In this document: piece after piece, positions 1 through 7,052 of the stretch
Numbering within the stretch: position 1 is the stretch's first letter
Layout: the number at the start of each line of letters is the position of its first letter
From: Bryobacteraceae bacterium
GTDB taxonomy: Bacteria; Acidobacteriota; Terriglobia; Bryobacterales; Bryobacteraceae
DNA length: 11,371 nucleotides
Direction: 5' to 3'
Assembly (NCBI GenBank): GCA_025350445.1
Contig: JANXXV010000761.1
Location: forward strand, 1-11,371
The notes under the pieces: generated by a model
Databases searched by the model: none
Told to the model about the DNA's origin: nothing
What the model saw: only the letters and a program-made list of their open reading frames with translations
Program-made: the position numbers and the translations under genes

Positions 1-1706
1 TCAATTCCCTGCCCGATGCGGTTCGGACCGCTGCCCAGAATCATCACCTTCTTGCGATCCGATGGGTTGGCCTCGCACTCGGATTCGTAGCTGGAATAGA
101 GATACGGAGTGAAGCTTTCAAATTCGGCGGCGCACGTATCTACCCGATTGAACACCGCCGTCACACCCAGTTCTTTACGCCTGGCGCGAACTTCGAGGGA
201 CGTCGCTCCCACCGCCCTGCCGATGCGTTCGTCGGAGACGCCGTCGCGCTTGGCTTGCAGCATGGTGGCCTTTGAAATGGTCTCCAGCTTCTCGCTTTCG
301 AGCGATGCTTCCAGGTCGATGATCTCTTTCAGATGTTTGAGAAACCATGGATCGATGCCGGTCATCTCACGGACTTGTTCGATAGTGTATCCGCGTTCGA
401 AGGCGAAGCGGATATAGTTCAGGCGGTCTGGATTGGGAGTGATCAGGCGTTTCGGAATGAGATGATCTTCAAACTTCTCCGCGGTGACTGCCTTTCCGGT
501 TTCGAGGCTGCGAATGCCCTTGCCTATCGCTTGTTTGAAGGTGCGTCCAATGGACATCACTTCGCCCACTGACTTCATCTGGGTGCCCAGCACGGGCTCG
601 GCTCCGGGAAACTTCTCGAACTGCCAGCGCGGAATCTTCGCTACCACATAATCGATGGTTGGCTCAAAGCATGCCGGCGTCACTCGCGTGATGTCGTTTT
701 GGATCTCATCCAGACGATAGCCAACCGCCAGCTTGGCGGCGATCTTGGCAATGGGATAGCCTGTTGCCTTCGATGCCAGCGCCGAACTGCGGGATACCCG
801 CGGGTTCATCTCAATAATGATCATGCGGCCGTTAGCGGGGTTGATGGCGAACTGCACGTTCGAGCCGCCGGTATCGACGCCGATCTCGCGCAGGCAGCCG
901 AGGGCCGCGTCGCGCATCATCTGATATTCGCGATCGGTGAGAGTTTGAGCGGGCGCGACGGTGATGGAATCGCCGGTGTGGACACCCATGGGGTCGAAGT
1001 TTTCAATGGAGCAGATGATGATGGCGTTGTCGGCCAGGTCGCGCATCACCTCCAGCTCATACTCTTTCCAACCGATGACGCTCTCTTCGATCAGCGTCTC
1101 GTGAACCGGCGAAAGATCGAGCCCGCGCTCCAGAATCTCTTCCAGCTCTTCGATGTTGTAGGCGATACCGCCGCCCGTTCCGCCTAGCGTGAAGCTGGGC
1201 CGCAGAATTACCGGGTAGCCATTCTTGGCGGCGAATTCCAGACCCGCCTCCACACTGTTCACCAGCTGCGAGTGCGGCATATCGAGGCCGATCTTGCGCA
1301 TAGCATCTTTGAAAAGCAGGCGGTCTTCAGCCTTCTTGATGCTGTGGATTTTGGCGCCGATCAATTCGACGCCGTACTTATCGAGCACGCCGGATTCCGC
1401 CAGATCGATAGCCAGATTGAGGCCTGTCTGACCGCCGACCGTAGACAACAGTGCGTCGGGGCGTTCCTTGCGGATTACTTCTTCGGCGAAGGCGACGGTG
1501 AGCGGCTCGACGTAGGTGCGGTCGGCCAGTTCGGGGTCGGTCATGATGGTGGCCGGGTTGGAATTGATCAGGACCACTTCGTAGCCGTCGGCCTTCAGCG
1601 CCTTGCACGCCTGGGCGCCGGAATAATCGAACTCACAGCCCTGCCCGATGACAATGGGGCCCGAGCCGACGATTAGTATTCTATGGATGTCGTTGCGTCT
1701 GGGCAT
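1..1706 (-). CDS. carB: Carbamoyl-phosphate synthase large subunit, 5' part (N-terminal half)
   Basis: The large subunit makes carbamoyl phosphate from bicarbonate, ammonia delivered by CarA, and two ATP, for pyrimidine and arginine synthesis. The reverse strand encodes 568 codons from ATG at 1706-1704, then leaves the window. Visible landmarks are the N-terminal [10 protein letters not shown] nucleotide-binding start with CEFDYSG after it, the ATP-grasp segment with [12 protein letters not shown], and [20 protein letters not shown]. After the oligomerisation region comes a second [10 protein letters not shown], which opens the carbamoyl-phosphate half where the window ends. Full-length family members are about 1,070 residues, so roughly half is present. 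The ATG directly follows the carA stop (TAG then ATG, no gap), implying translational coupling in a carAB operon. No frameshift or missing motif is seen. Identity is near certain from these motifs and the carA neighbour. Confidence 0.97.
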   Translation of the reverse strand, partial: MPRRNDIHRILIVGSGPIVIGQGCEFDYSGAQACKALKADGYEVVLINSNPATIMTDPELADRTYVEPLTVAFAEEVIRKERPDALLSTVGGQTGLNLAIDLAESGVLDKYGVELIGAKIHSIKKAEDRLLFKDAMRKIGLDMPHSQLVNSVEAGLEFAAKNGYPVILRPSFTLGGTGGGIAYNIEELEEILERGLDLSPVHETLIEESVIGWKEYELEVMRDLADNAIIICSIENFDPMGVHTGDSITVAPAQTLTDREYQMMRDAALGCLREIGVDTGGSNVQFAINPANGRMIIIEMNPRVSRSSALASKATGYPIAKIAAKLAVGYRLDEIQNDITRVTPACFEPTIDYVVAKIPRWQFEKFPGAEPVLGTQMKSVGEVMSIGRTFKQAIGKGIRSLETGKAVTAEKFEDHLIPKRLITPNPDRLNYIRFAFERGYTIEQVREMTGIDPWFLKHLKEIIDLEASLESEKLETISKATMLQAKRDGVSDERIGRAVGATSLEVRARRKELGVTAVFNRVDTCAAEFESFTPYLYSSYESECEANPSDRKKVMILGSGPNRIGQGI

Positions 1707-2837
1707 CTATTTCTTGCACTCATCCATCATTTTCATGAAGTCGTTGAAAAGGTAATAAGAGTCGTGCGGTCCGGGTGCTGCCTCGGGGTGATATTGCACA
1801 CAGAAGGCCGGGTGGTTGCGATGGCGAAAACCTTCGAGCGTCTGGTCGTTCAGATTGATATGCGTTAGTTGCACCTCGCTGTCTTTGAGCGAGCTTGGAT
1901 CCACGGCGAAACCGTGATTGTGGGATGTAATTTCCACTTTGCCGGTCAGCTGATTGAGCACCGGATGATTGCCGCCGCGATGGCCGAACTTGAGCTTGAA
2001 CGTTTTGCCGCCCAGGGCGCGGCCCATAATCTGATGCCCCAGGCAGATGCCGAAGATGGGTGTCTTGCCCAGCAGGTTGCGGACTTGCTGCGTTTGATAT
2101 TCCAGCGGCTCGGGATCGCCGGGGCCGTTGGATAGGAAGACGCCATCGGGCTTGAGGGAAAGCACATCTTCGGCTGACGTCATGGCGGGAACCACGGTCA
2201 CGGTCGCACCGGTGTGGACCAGTTTGCGGAGAATGTTGCGTTTGATACCGTAATCGTAGGCGACTACGTGGTGGCGCGGTTCAGTGGCCTTTGCGACGCG
2301 GTCCGAGGGGGAACAGGCGTCCACGCCGGCGTCCCAGGAATATGCTTCCTTGGTGGAGACACGGGTGGCCAGATCCAAACCGGCCATGGAGGGGATGTTG
2401 CGGGCTTTTTCGATCAGCAGTTTGGGGTCGCCTCCCATTGCGGAAAGTACGCCGCGCATTACGCCGCGGCTGCGCAGGTGACGGACTAGTGCGCGCGTAT
2501 CGATGCCGCCGGCTACCGGGATGTTGTGAGATGCGAGGAAATGCTCGGCTTGCTCTTCTGAGCGCCAGTTGCTGGCTACGGGAGAGACTTCCCGGACTAC
2601 CAGGCCTTCGATGAACGGTTTGCGGGACTCGCTGTCGTCGGCATTTGCGCCGTAATTGCCGATTTGGGGATTGGTGAGGACGACGATCTGGCCGGCATAG
2701 GAAGGGTCAGTGAAAATTTCCTGGTAACCGGCAATGGAGGTATTGAAAACTACTTCACCGTAGCTTTCCGAGGGCGCACCAAAGCTTTGGCCCACGAAGA
2801 CAGTCCCGTCTTCCAGGGCGAGCATTGCTGTGTTCAA
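1707..2837 (-). CDS. carA: Carbamoyl-phosphate synthase small (glutaminase) subunit, probable TTG start
   Basis: This subunit hydrolyses glutamine and channels ammonia to CarB. From the TTG at 2837-2835 the protein is 376 residues, close to the usual 370-385. The N-terminal small-chain domain shows LEDGTVFVG, GEVVFNTSIAGYQEI and TDPSYAGQ. The C-terminal class I glutamine amidotransferase domain shows SNGPGDP and GICLGHQ. The catalytic triad is visible as Cys265, His350 and Glu352 (YHPE), very near the E. coli numbering. Start choice: an AAGGAG ribosome site lies 6 nt before the TTG but 18 nt before the first in-frame ATG (2825-2823), so TTG is preferred. The frame stays open much further upstream, but only antisense to metX, so that extension is rejected. 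carB follows with no gap. Confidence 0.96.
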   Translation of the reverse strand: MNTAMLALEDGTVFVGQSFGAPSESYGEVVFNTSIAGYQEIFTDPSYAGQIVVLTNPQIGNYGANADDSESRKPFIEGLVVREVSPVASNWRSEEQAEHFLASHNIPVAGGIDTRALVRHLRSRGVMRGVLSAMGGDPKLLIEKARNIPSMAGLDLATRVSTKEAYSWDAGVDACSPSDRVAKATEPRHHVVAYDYGIKRNILRKLVHTGATVTVVPAMTSAEDVLSLKPDGVFLSNGPGDPEPLEYQTQQVRNLLGKTPIFGICLGHQIMGRALGGKTFKLKFGHRGGNHPVLNQLTGKVEITSHNHGFAVDPSSLKDSEVQLTHINLNDQTLEGFRHRNHPAFCVQYHPEAAPGPHDSYYLFNDFMKMMDECKK

Positions 2838-2843
2838 TATCGA

Positions 2844-2849
2844 CTCCTT
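2844..2849 (-). promoter_or_regulatory. Ribosome binding site that sets the carA start
   Basis: The reverse strand reads AAGGAG here, six bases before the TTG at 2837-2835. Its spacing to the later ATG at 2825 is too long for normal initiation, so it favours the non-ATG start. The site is read directly; the start assignment is inference. Confidence 0.7.
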
Positions 2850-2939
2850 GGGGGTTGGTGTAACTACTATTGAAACACGGCTCGCGGGTGGATTGCACTG
2901 ATATGATGAAGGTTGGTAAGCGGGGGCAGGGGCCTTCGC

Positions 2940-2957
2940 GCGGGCGTGGGCGCCCGC
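2940..2957. other. GC-rich inverted repeat in the carA-metX divergent intergenic region
   Basis: GCGGGCG, a TGGG loop and CGCCCGC form a perfect 7-bp stem. It lies in the 144-bp gap between the divergent carA and metX starts, 24 nt before the metX ATG, so it would sit in the metX leader if transcription begins upstream. A TATGAT hexamer at 2902-2907 could be a -10 for metX, but no good -35 is seen. No T-tract follows the stem. Its role is unknown; a leader hairpin affecting metX translation is one possibility. Confidence 0.4.
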
Positions 2958-2981
2958 CGTCCTTAAAACCTCAAAGCCTTG

Positions 2982-4088
2982 ATGATTGTTGAGACGCAAA
3001 GTGCGCGGTTTGACTCGATTTCCTTGGATTGCGGCGTGGTTCTGGCCCCGGTGGAAGTCGCCTATGAGACTTATGGGGAACTGAACTCCGCCCGCACTAA
3101 CGGGATTTTGATTGAGCACGCCTTTTCCGGCGACGCCCACGCCGCCGGCATTGGCCACGACGGCGGCAAGCCCGGTTGGTGGGACAACATGATCGGCCCT
3201 GGAAAGGCGTTCGACACCAACAAGTATTTCGTGATTTGCGCGAACGTGCTGGGCGGGTGCAAGGGAACTACGGGTCCTCAGTCTATCAATCCAGTGACGG
3301 GTGCACCTTACGCTATGCAGTTCCCGGTGATCACCATGTCGGACGTGGTGCGTTTGCAGAAGATGCTGGTGGAGCATTTGGGCATCACACGATTGCTTTC
3401 CGTGGCCGGAGGGTCGATGGGCGGGATGCAGGCGCTGGAATGGGCCGTGGCATTCCCCGACGCGGTTGCGTCCGCGATTCCCATTGCGACTACCGCCCGG
3501 CATTCCGCGCAGCAGATTGCGTTCAACGAAGTGGGCCGGCAGGCGATTATGGCCGACCTGGATTGGAACGACGGCAACTACTACACGACGAAGCCACCGG
3601 CGCGCGGGTTGGCGGTGGCCCGCATGGTGGGGCATATCACATATATGAGCGACCATTCCATGCGGGAGAAGTTTGGACGGCGCTTTCAGGATAAGGACGA
3701 GGCTCTGCCGGACTTCTCGAAAGTATTTGAAGTGGAGAGTTATCTGCGCTATCGCGGAAGCCAGTTTGTGGACCGGTTCGACGCCAACTCGTATCTTTAT
3801 ATAACTAAGGCGATGGACTTTTTCGATATCGCGAATGGGCACGGTTCGCTGGCGGCGGCGCTGGAGCGCGCCACGGCCCGGTTTCTGGTGTTGAGTTTCA
3901 CTTCCGATTGGCTGTACCCGACGTACCAATCGCTGGAAATTGTGAGTGCGCTGCGCGGACGCAATCGCGATGTGGCGTTTTGCGAGCTGCCTTCGAATTA
4001 CGGTCATGACGCGTTCCTGGTGGATGTTGGCGAACAGACGGAACTGGTGCGCGGGTTCCTGACGAGCACGTTCCGGAGTAAGACATGA
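2982..4088 (+). CDS. metX: Homoserine O-acyltransferase (MetX family)
   Basis: This cytoplasmic enzyme activates L-homoserine by O-acylation, normally with acetyl-CoA though some MetX members use succinyl-CoA, the first committed step of methionine synthesis. The 368-residue protein has an alpha/beta-hydrolase fold. Visible motifs are VEVAYETYGELN, the oxyanion-region HAFSGDAHAAG, KPGWWDNMIGPGKAFDTN, the nucleophile elbow AGGSMGGMQ (Ser145), and the rest of the triad, Asp309 (SFTSDW) and His342 (NYGHDAF). A TTG directly before the ATG could also start the frame; neither has a clear ribosome site, so ATG is chosen. The stop overlaps the metW start by 4 nt. Acetyl versus succinyl preference cannot be decided by eye. 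Confidence 0.95.
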   Translation: MIVETQSARFDSISLDCGVVLAPVEVAYETYGELNSARTNGILIEHAFSGDAHAAGIGHDGGKPGWWDNMIGPGKAFDTNKYFVICANVLGGCKGTTGPQSINPVTGAPYAMQFPVITMSDVVRLQKMLVEHLGITRLLSVAGGSMGGMQALEWAVAFPDAVASAIPIATTARHSAQQIAFNEVGRQAIMADLDWNDGNYYTTKPPARGLAVARMVGHITYMSDHSMREKFGRRFQDKDEALPDFSKVFEVESYLRYRGSQFVDRFDANSYLYITKAMDFFDIANGHGSLAAALERATARFLVLSFTSDWLYPTYQSLEIVSALRGRNRDVAFCELPSNYGHDAFLVDVGEQTELVRGFLTSTFRSKT

Positions 4089-4714
4089 GCGCGGTTGAGG
4101 CGGCCCGCGTTGGGCCGTTTGTCCATTCCGTTCCGGGGCGGCGCGACTACGCGATCATCAGCGGCATTGTGGAACCAAATACGCGCGTGCTGGATGTTGG
4201 CTGCGGCGATGGAGAACTGCTGGAGTGGCTGGCGGAACATAAAGGCGTGGATGCACGCGGGGTGGAGATTGTTGGTGCAAAAGTGCAGCGGGCGATCTCG
4301 CGCGGCGTATCGGTTTATCAGGGCGACATTGAGCAGGGGTTTGCCGACTATCCGGACCAGGCGTTCGATTACGTGATTCTGAGCCAGACTTTGCAGGAGA
4401 CGCGGCAGCCGTTGAAGGTGCTGAACGAGATGCTGCGGGTGGGAAGGCGGGCGATTGTGGCGTTTCCGAATTTTGGCCATTGGTCTGTGCGGTTGGCCCA
4501 TTTGTGGACCGGACGCGCCCCGAAGACCAAGCTGTTTCCGCATGACTGGTACGACTCGCCGAATATTCATTTTTTGACCGTGCACGACTTTGAGGCGTTG
4601 GCGGCGAAGGAAGGCTGGACGGTGGAGCGCGGAATTTTTTTGGCTGGGAACCGGCAGGTTTCGTTGATGCCTAATTTGCTGGCTGAGACTGCGGTGTTCT
4701 TGGTGCACCGGTAG
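4085..4714 (+). CDS. metW: Methionine biosynthesis protein MetW (class I SAM-methyltransferase fold)
   Basis: MetW accompanies MetX in many bacteria and has been reported to act with it in homoserine acylation, although its fold is that of a SAM-dependent methyltransferase. The 209-residue protein shows motif I VLDVGCGDGELLEW at about residues 35-48, then GVSVYQGDIEQGFADYPDQ, FDYVILSQTLQETRQP, VAFPNFGHW and the family-typical LFPHDWYDSPNIHFLTVHDF. Length and motif order match the family. The ATG overlaps the metX stop (ATGA), and a GGAG ribosome site at 4075-4078 lies 6 nt upstream, so it is the coupled second gene of a metXW operon. No damage is seen. Confidence 0.95.
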   Translation: MSAVEAARVGPFVHSVPGRRDYAIISGIVEPNTRVLDVGCGDGELLEWLAEHKGVDARGVEIVGAKVQRAISRGVSVYQGDIEQGFADYPDQAFDYVILSQTLQETRQPLKVLNEMLRVGRRAIVAFPNFGHWSVRLAHLWTGRAPKTKLFPHDWYDSPNIHFLTVHDFEALAAKEGWTVERGIFLAGNRQVSLMPNLLAETAVFLVHR

Positions 4715-4744
4715 GTTTTTGCCGAGCAAAGCCAATTTGTGATG

Positions 4745-4908
4745 GGAAGGCGATGCCTTTTTGCGGAACAGAACGAATTTTGGGAACGAGCATTGGGCCA
4801 CGATAAATAGGATGAATGCGATGGGGAAACGCCAGGCCGATGGGTTTTGCAGCGCGGTTGCCTTTGCGCTGTGGTGTGGTGCGGCGCTTTTTGCGAAACA
4901 GACCCAAT
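4745..4908. repeat. Intergenic modular repeat, copy 1 (most complete: modules A+B+C)
   Basis: Module A runs from GGAAGGCGATGCC through GAACGAATTTTGGGAACGAG to about 4831. Module B, with GCAGCGCGGTTGCC and GCTGTGGTGTGGTGC, spans about 4849-4882. Module C (GGCGC, a T-run, then GCGAAACAGACCCAAT) spans 4883-4908. Module A restarts 179 bp downstream almost unchanged. Two internal hairpins are visible: AAGGC-GAT-GCCTT at 4747-4759 followed by three more T, and CAGCGC (4850-4855) pairing with GCGCTG (4866-4871) across a 10-nt loop. No reading frame or transposase is associated. It may be a REP- or MITE-like element. Confidence 0.85.
4747..4762 (+). terminator. Weak hairpin plus T-run downstream of metW
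   Basis: AAGGC, GAT loop and GCCTT form a 5-bp stem followed by TTT, 32 nt after the metW stop. It is short for an intrinsic terminator and belongs to the repeat (it recurs at 4926-4941), so termination would be a by-product of the repeat. Low confidence. Confidence 0.25.
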
Positions 4909-4923
4909 GACTTTGCGTTTGTC

Positions 4924-5060
4924 GGAAGGCGATGCCTTTTTGCGGAACAGAACGAATTTTGGGAACGAGCATTGGGCCACGATAAATAGGATGAATGGGA
5001 TGGGAAACGTCACGCCGATGGGCCTTGCGGCGCGGTTGCCTTTGCGCTGTGGTGTGGTGC
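4924..5060. repeat. Intergenic modular repeat, copy 2 (modules A+B, module C absent)
   Basis: This copy matches copy 1 from GGAAGGCGATGCC through GTGGTGTGGTGC with only scattered differences, mainly between 4997 and 5030. The 26-bp module C found in copies 1 and 3 is absent and unrelated sequence starting AGATAGATTC takes its place. The inner hairpin persists: CGGCGC (5028-5033) faces GCGCTG (5044-5049), where the one substitution would keep a G-U pair in plus-strand RNA. Confidence 0.85.
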
Positions 5061-5091
5061 AGATAGATTCATCTTTGAAGGAACGAAGCCA

Positions 5092-5157
5092 GGGCCTTGC
5101 AGCGCGGTTGCCTTTGCGCTGTGGTGTGGTGCGGCGCTTTTGCGAAACAGACCCAAT
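5092..5157. repeat. Intergenic modular repeat, copy 3 (modules B+C only)
   Basis: This truncated copy begins at GGGCCTTGCAGCGC and carries module B (inner hairpin CAGCGC 5100-5105 with GCGCTG 5116-5121) and module C ending GACCCAAT. Module A is absent. It is nearly identical to 4842-4908 of copy 1, with one T fewer in the T-run. The changing combination of modules suggests recombination or successive insertion. Confidence 0.82.
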
Positions 5158-5165
5158 CGTGCTCG

Positions 5166-5273
5166 TCATATCTTTACAAGCCCTCCTTTGCCGCCTTCAT
5201 ATTTAACATCTGGCTGTACAAGGCCGATCCTGAGATTGGGGTAAGCCGCTTCCTGTCAATGCAAGATACTTGA
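5166..5273 (+). other. Possible C-terminal coding remnant (35 codons)
   Basis: Read in frame from 5166, this stretch gives a protein-like peptide containing KPSFAAFIFNIWLYKADPE and IGVSRFLSMQDT, then TGA at 5271-5273. No start codon or ribosome site precedes it; upstream lies repeat copy 3. The mix of aromatic and charged residues looks more like real protein than random translation, so it could be the 3' end of a gene destroyed by repeat insertion. A 35-codon open stretch can occur by chance and I do not recognise the family. Confidence 0.25.
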
Positions 5274-5315
5274 AAATAGTTGGGACCGTCTTCGAGGGCG
5301 TGATAACTTCAACGT

Positions 5316-6302
5316 GTGATCCGAAAGCTGGCGTTCCTGTTGTTGTTTCTATTTCTGGCGATGCTCAGCCTTTGGGCAGCAGCGGCGCTCTACTTTGATT
5401 TCGGTGTACCAGTACTGCGTATTCCTGCCGCCATCGCCTATTTGATTGCGGTTAGCGCCCCGGCGTTTCTGGCGCCGAAGCCAATTCTTGCCGCGGGACC
5501 TTGCTTTGCGGCCTTCGCTCTGGTGCTGGCATGGTGGGTGGGAATACCGCCTTCCAATCTCCGCGCGTGGCAGGGGGATGTGGCGCAGACCGCGAAGGCG
5601 GAGGTATCCGGCAATCGCGCCACAATTCACAACTACCGCAATTTCGATTACCGCACGGAAACGGACTATACGGCACATTGGGAAACGAAGATCGTCGATG
5701 TGTCACAGATTCGCGGGGTCGATCTGTTTGTCGATTATTGGGGTTCGCCTTGGATTGCGCATGCGATTGTGAGCTTTCCATTGGGCGGAGACGACCACGT
5801 GGCTGTGTCCGTGGAAGCGAGAAAGGAAACCGGTGAGGCTTACTCGGCGGTTCGCGGTTTCTTCCGGCAATATGAACTGATTTACGTAATTGGGGACGAG
5901 CGCGATCTGGTTCGCGTGCGGACGAATTATCGAAAGGGGGAGGACGTTTATCTGTACCACACGCGGGCGACGCCGGAGAGGGCGCGCAAACTTTTCCTGG
6001 AGTACCTGCGCGCGATCAATCTGCTTCAGAAGCGTCCGCAGTGGTACAACGCGTTGACCAGTAACTGCACTACAAATATCGCGGACCGCATGGAAGCGGC
6101 GGGCGGGGCGGTGCCGCAGTGGAATTGGCGAATGCTGTTGGACGGACACGGCGACGAGTTGATGTATGAACGCGGGGATCTGGCGGGGGATCTGCCGTTT
6201 GCGGAACTAAAGGCCCGGGCGCTGATTAATCCGGCGGCACGGGCGGCGGATTCGGAGGCGGGTTTTTCACGGCGGATTCGGGAAGGGCGGCCGGGGTTTT
6301 GA
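5316..6302 (+). CDS. DUF4105 (Lnb N-terminal-like) membrane protein
   Basis: The 328-residue protein starts at GTG; the next in-frame ATG falls inside the first membrane helix, so GTG is kept although its ribosome site is poor. Residues about 5-77 hold three hydrophobic helices. The rest is a soluble, probably periplasmic, domain with the DUF4105 signature: FDYRTETDYTAHWE, the HAIVSF segment (His149), TSNCTTN (Cys251) and a tail ending FSRRIREGRPGF. The family is related to NlpC/P60-type Cys/His enzymes, so His149 and Cys251 are the likely catalytic pair. The functional precedent I know is Lnb, a lipoprotein N-acyltransferase of Bacteroides; the role here is inferred only as membrane-associated acyl or amide chemistry. 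It looks monocistronic. No truncation is seen. Confidence 0.85.
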   Translation: MIRKLAFLLLFLFLAMLSLWAAAALYFDFGVPVLRIPAAIAYLIAVSAPAFLAPKPILAAGPCFAAFALVLAWWVGIPPSNLRAWQGDVAQTAKAEVSGNRATIHNYRNFDYRTETDYTAHWETKIVDVSQIRGVDLFVDYWGSPWIAHAIVSFPLGGDDHVAVSVEARKETGEAYSAVRGFFRQYELIYVIGDERDLVRVRTNYRKGEDVYLYHTRATPERARKLFLEYLRAINLLQKRPQWYNALTSNCTTNIADRMEAAGGAVPQWNWRMLLDGHGDELMYERGDLAGDLPFAELKARALINPAARAADSEAGFSRRIREGRPGF

Positions 6303-6361
6303 GCCCGCGCCGGAGTCAATATGAGCAGGTCAAATCGATGTGGGCTTTCACTGCGTTAATC

Positions 6362-6378
6362 CGCCAATGGCGTATACT
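6362..6378 (+). promoter_or_regulatory. Toxin-antitoxin promoter with palindromic operator candidate
   Basis: CGCCA-A-TGGCG at 6362-6372 is a perfect 11-bp palindrome abutting TATACT (6373-6378), a good -10 match. No good -35 is seen. Initiation about 7 nt after the -10 would fall at roughly 6385, almost on the toxin GTG (6387), so the mRNA would be nearly leaderless. A palindrome touching the -10 suits autorepression by the HTH antitoxin, which is the rule in this class. The sequence is read directly; function is inferred. Confidence 0.5.
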
Positions 6379-6386
6379 GAGCTTGA

Positions 6387-6722
6387 GTGGAACTGACCGA
6401 GACCTCGGTGTTTACACGGCAAGTCAAGGCACTACTTAGTGAAGAGGAGTATCGGCAATTTCAATCTCAGTTAGTCGCGAACCCGAGTATCGGCTCCGTG
6501 ATTAAAGGTGGCGGCGGCGTTCGAAAAATTCGCGTGGCCGTGGGATTGCGCGGGAAAAGTGGAGGCGCGCGTGTTATCTACTACTGGGCCGTACGGAAGA
6601 ATGTGATCCTGTTGCTCTATCTGTATGCGAAAAACGAGACGGCGAATCTAACGGCGGGACAGCTTGCGCGGCTCGCCAAGATTGTGAAAGAGGAATTCGG
6701 AAATGAAAGCAAATCTGTTTGA
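6387..6722 (+). CDS. higB2-like: RelE/HigB2-type toxin of a type II toxin-antitoxin pair
   Basis: Toxins of this family are ribosome-dependent mRNA interferases neutralised by the cognate antitoxin. The 111-residue protein has the RelE/HigB2 layout: an N-terminal helical segment (LLSEEEYRQFQSQLVANPS), a glycine-rich IKGGGGVRKIRVA loop, a basic GLRGKSGGARVIYYW strand, and a C-terminal LLYLYAKNETANLTAGQ segment. This order closely recalls Vibrio cholerae HigB2. It starts with GTG and has no ribosome site, while the antitoxin gene that overlaps it by 20 nt has ATG and a strong site, an arrangement expected to give antitoxin excess. Toxin-first order is typical of higBA. No frameshift is seen. 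Target and activity are inferred from the family. Confidence 0.88.
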   Translation: MELTETSVFTRQVKALLSEEEYRQFQSQLVANPSIGSVIKGGGGVRKIRVAVGLRGKSGGARVIYYWAVRKNVILLLYLYAKNETANLTAGQLARLAKIVKEEFGNESKSV

Positions 6723-7035
6723 TGAGCTATTGGAAAGCGTGCGGGAAGGCGGATCGATTCTGCGTGGACAAAGTGAGTCTTCGCGACGATTCGTGGTTGG
6801 GGCCGCTGGCGTGCGCGCGATTCGTGAACGCACCACGCTGTCGCAGTCGGAGTTTGCCGGGATGCTGGGAGTGAGCGTCAAAACGTTGCAAAACTGGGAG
6901 CAGAACCGGCGGCGGCCGACAGGACCCGCCGCAGCCTTGCTGCGAATTATCGCGGCGGAACCTGTGCTGGCGGTACAAGCAATTCACCGAACGTCGTGGC
7001 GCGTTGTAGGGGTTCGGCGACCGGGCGGAATATAG
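6703..7035 (+). CDS. higA2-like: HigA2/NadS-type XRE-family antitoxin
   Basis: This 110-residue partner of the upstream toxin should bind it and repress the shared promoter. The start is supported by a GAGGA ribosome site at 6690-6694, 8 nt before the ATG, inside the end of the toxin gene (20-nt overlap). The N-terminal arm (residues about 1-35) probably contacts the toxin. An XRE helix-turn-helix follows at about residues 44-70: TTLSQSEFAGMLGVSVKTLQ and NWEQNRRRPTG, the NadS/HigA2 signature. AAALLRIIAAEP is the usual helical end. Beyond that lies a basic tail of about 20 residues ending VVGVRRPGGI, longer than I expect for the family. Confidence 0.88.
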   Translation: MKANLFDELLESVREGGSILRGQSESSRRFVVGAAGVRAIRERTTLSQSEFAGMLGVSVKTLQNWEQNRRRPTGPAAALLRIIAAEPVLAVQAIHRTSWRVVGVRRPGGI

Positions 7036-7052
7036 TAGATAGTGCCACTCCC

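Larger units (their letters stand above)
4715..5315. other. Gene-poor 600-bp spacer built largely from modular repeats
   Basis: Between metW and the DUF4105 gene there is no convincing intact gene. The left part (4745-5157) holds three direct-repeat copies, annotated separately. Open frames here translate the repeats themselves (recurring TTPQRKGNRAA-type peptides on the reverse strand) and are discarded as artefacts. A further divergent copy of the terminal module, TTTTTGCCGAGCAAAGCCAAT, lies at 4716-4736 just after the metW stop. The right part (5158-5315) is unique sequence with a possible coding remnant. A weak promoter candidate for the next gene is TTGGGA (5280-5285) and GATAAC (5302-5307), spaced 16 bp. 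Confidence 0.6.

Noticed and set aside
1263..1952. CAGCTG sites at 1263-1268 and 1947-1952 as evidence of site avoidance or targeting
   Set aside because: Only two sites were spotted by eye, near what GC-rich sequence of this length might give by chance; no conclusion without a genome-wide count.
2940..2981. SAM riboswitch ahead of metX
   Set aside because: The hairpin and the TTAAAACCTCAAAG stretch superficially recall SAM-II, but I could not fit the conserved loops or pseudoknot. A covariance-model search would decide.
2838..4007. Long upstream extension of the carA reading frame on the minus strand
   Set aside because: It is antisense to the clearly real metX, has low-complexity shadow composition, and CarA family members start near LALEDGTVF.
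4745..5157. CRISPR array
   Set aside because: Units are long (about 66-164 bp), only three, modular and without regular unique spacers; no cas genes nearby.
4004..5169. Long minus-strand open frames of 322 and 200 codons over metW and the repeat region
   Set aside because: They are antisense to metW and translate the DNA repeats into duplicated peptides; no family features.
4847..5206. 119-codon plus-strand frame across the repeats
   Set aside because: Its translation consists of repeated segments (LAARLPLRCGVV) produced by the DNA repeats, with no ribosome site.
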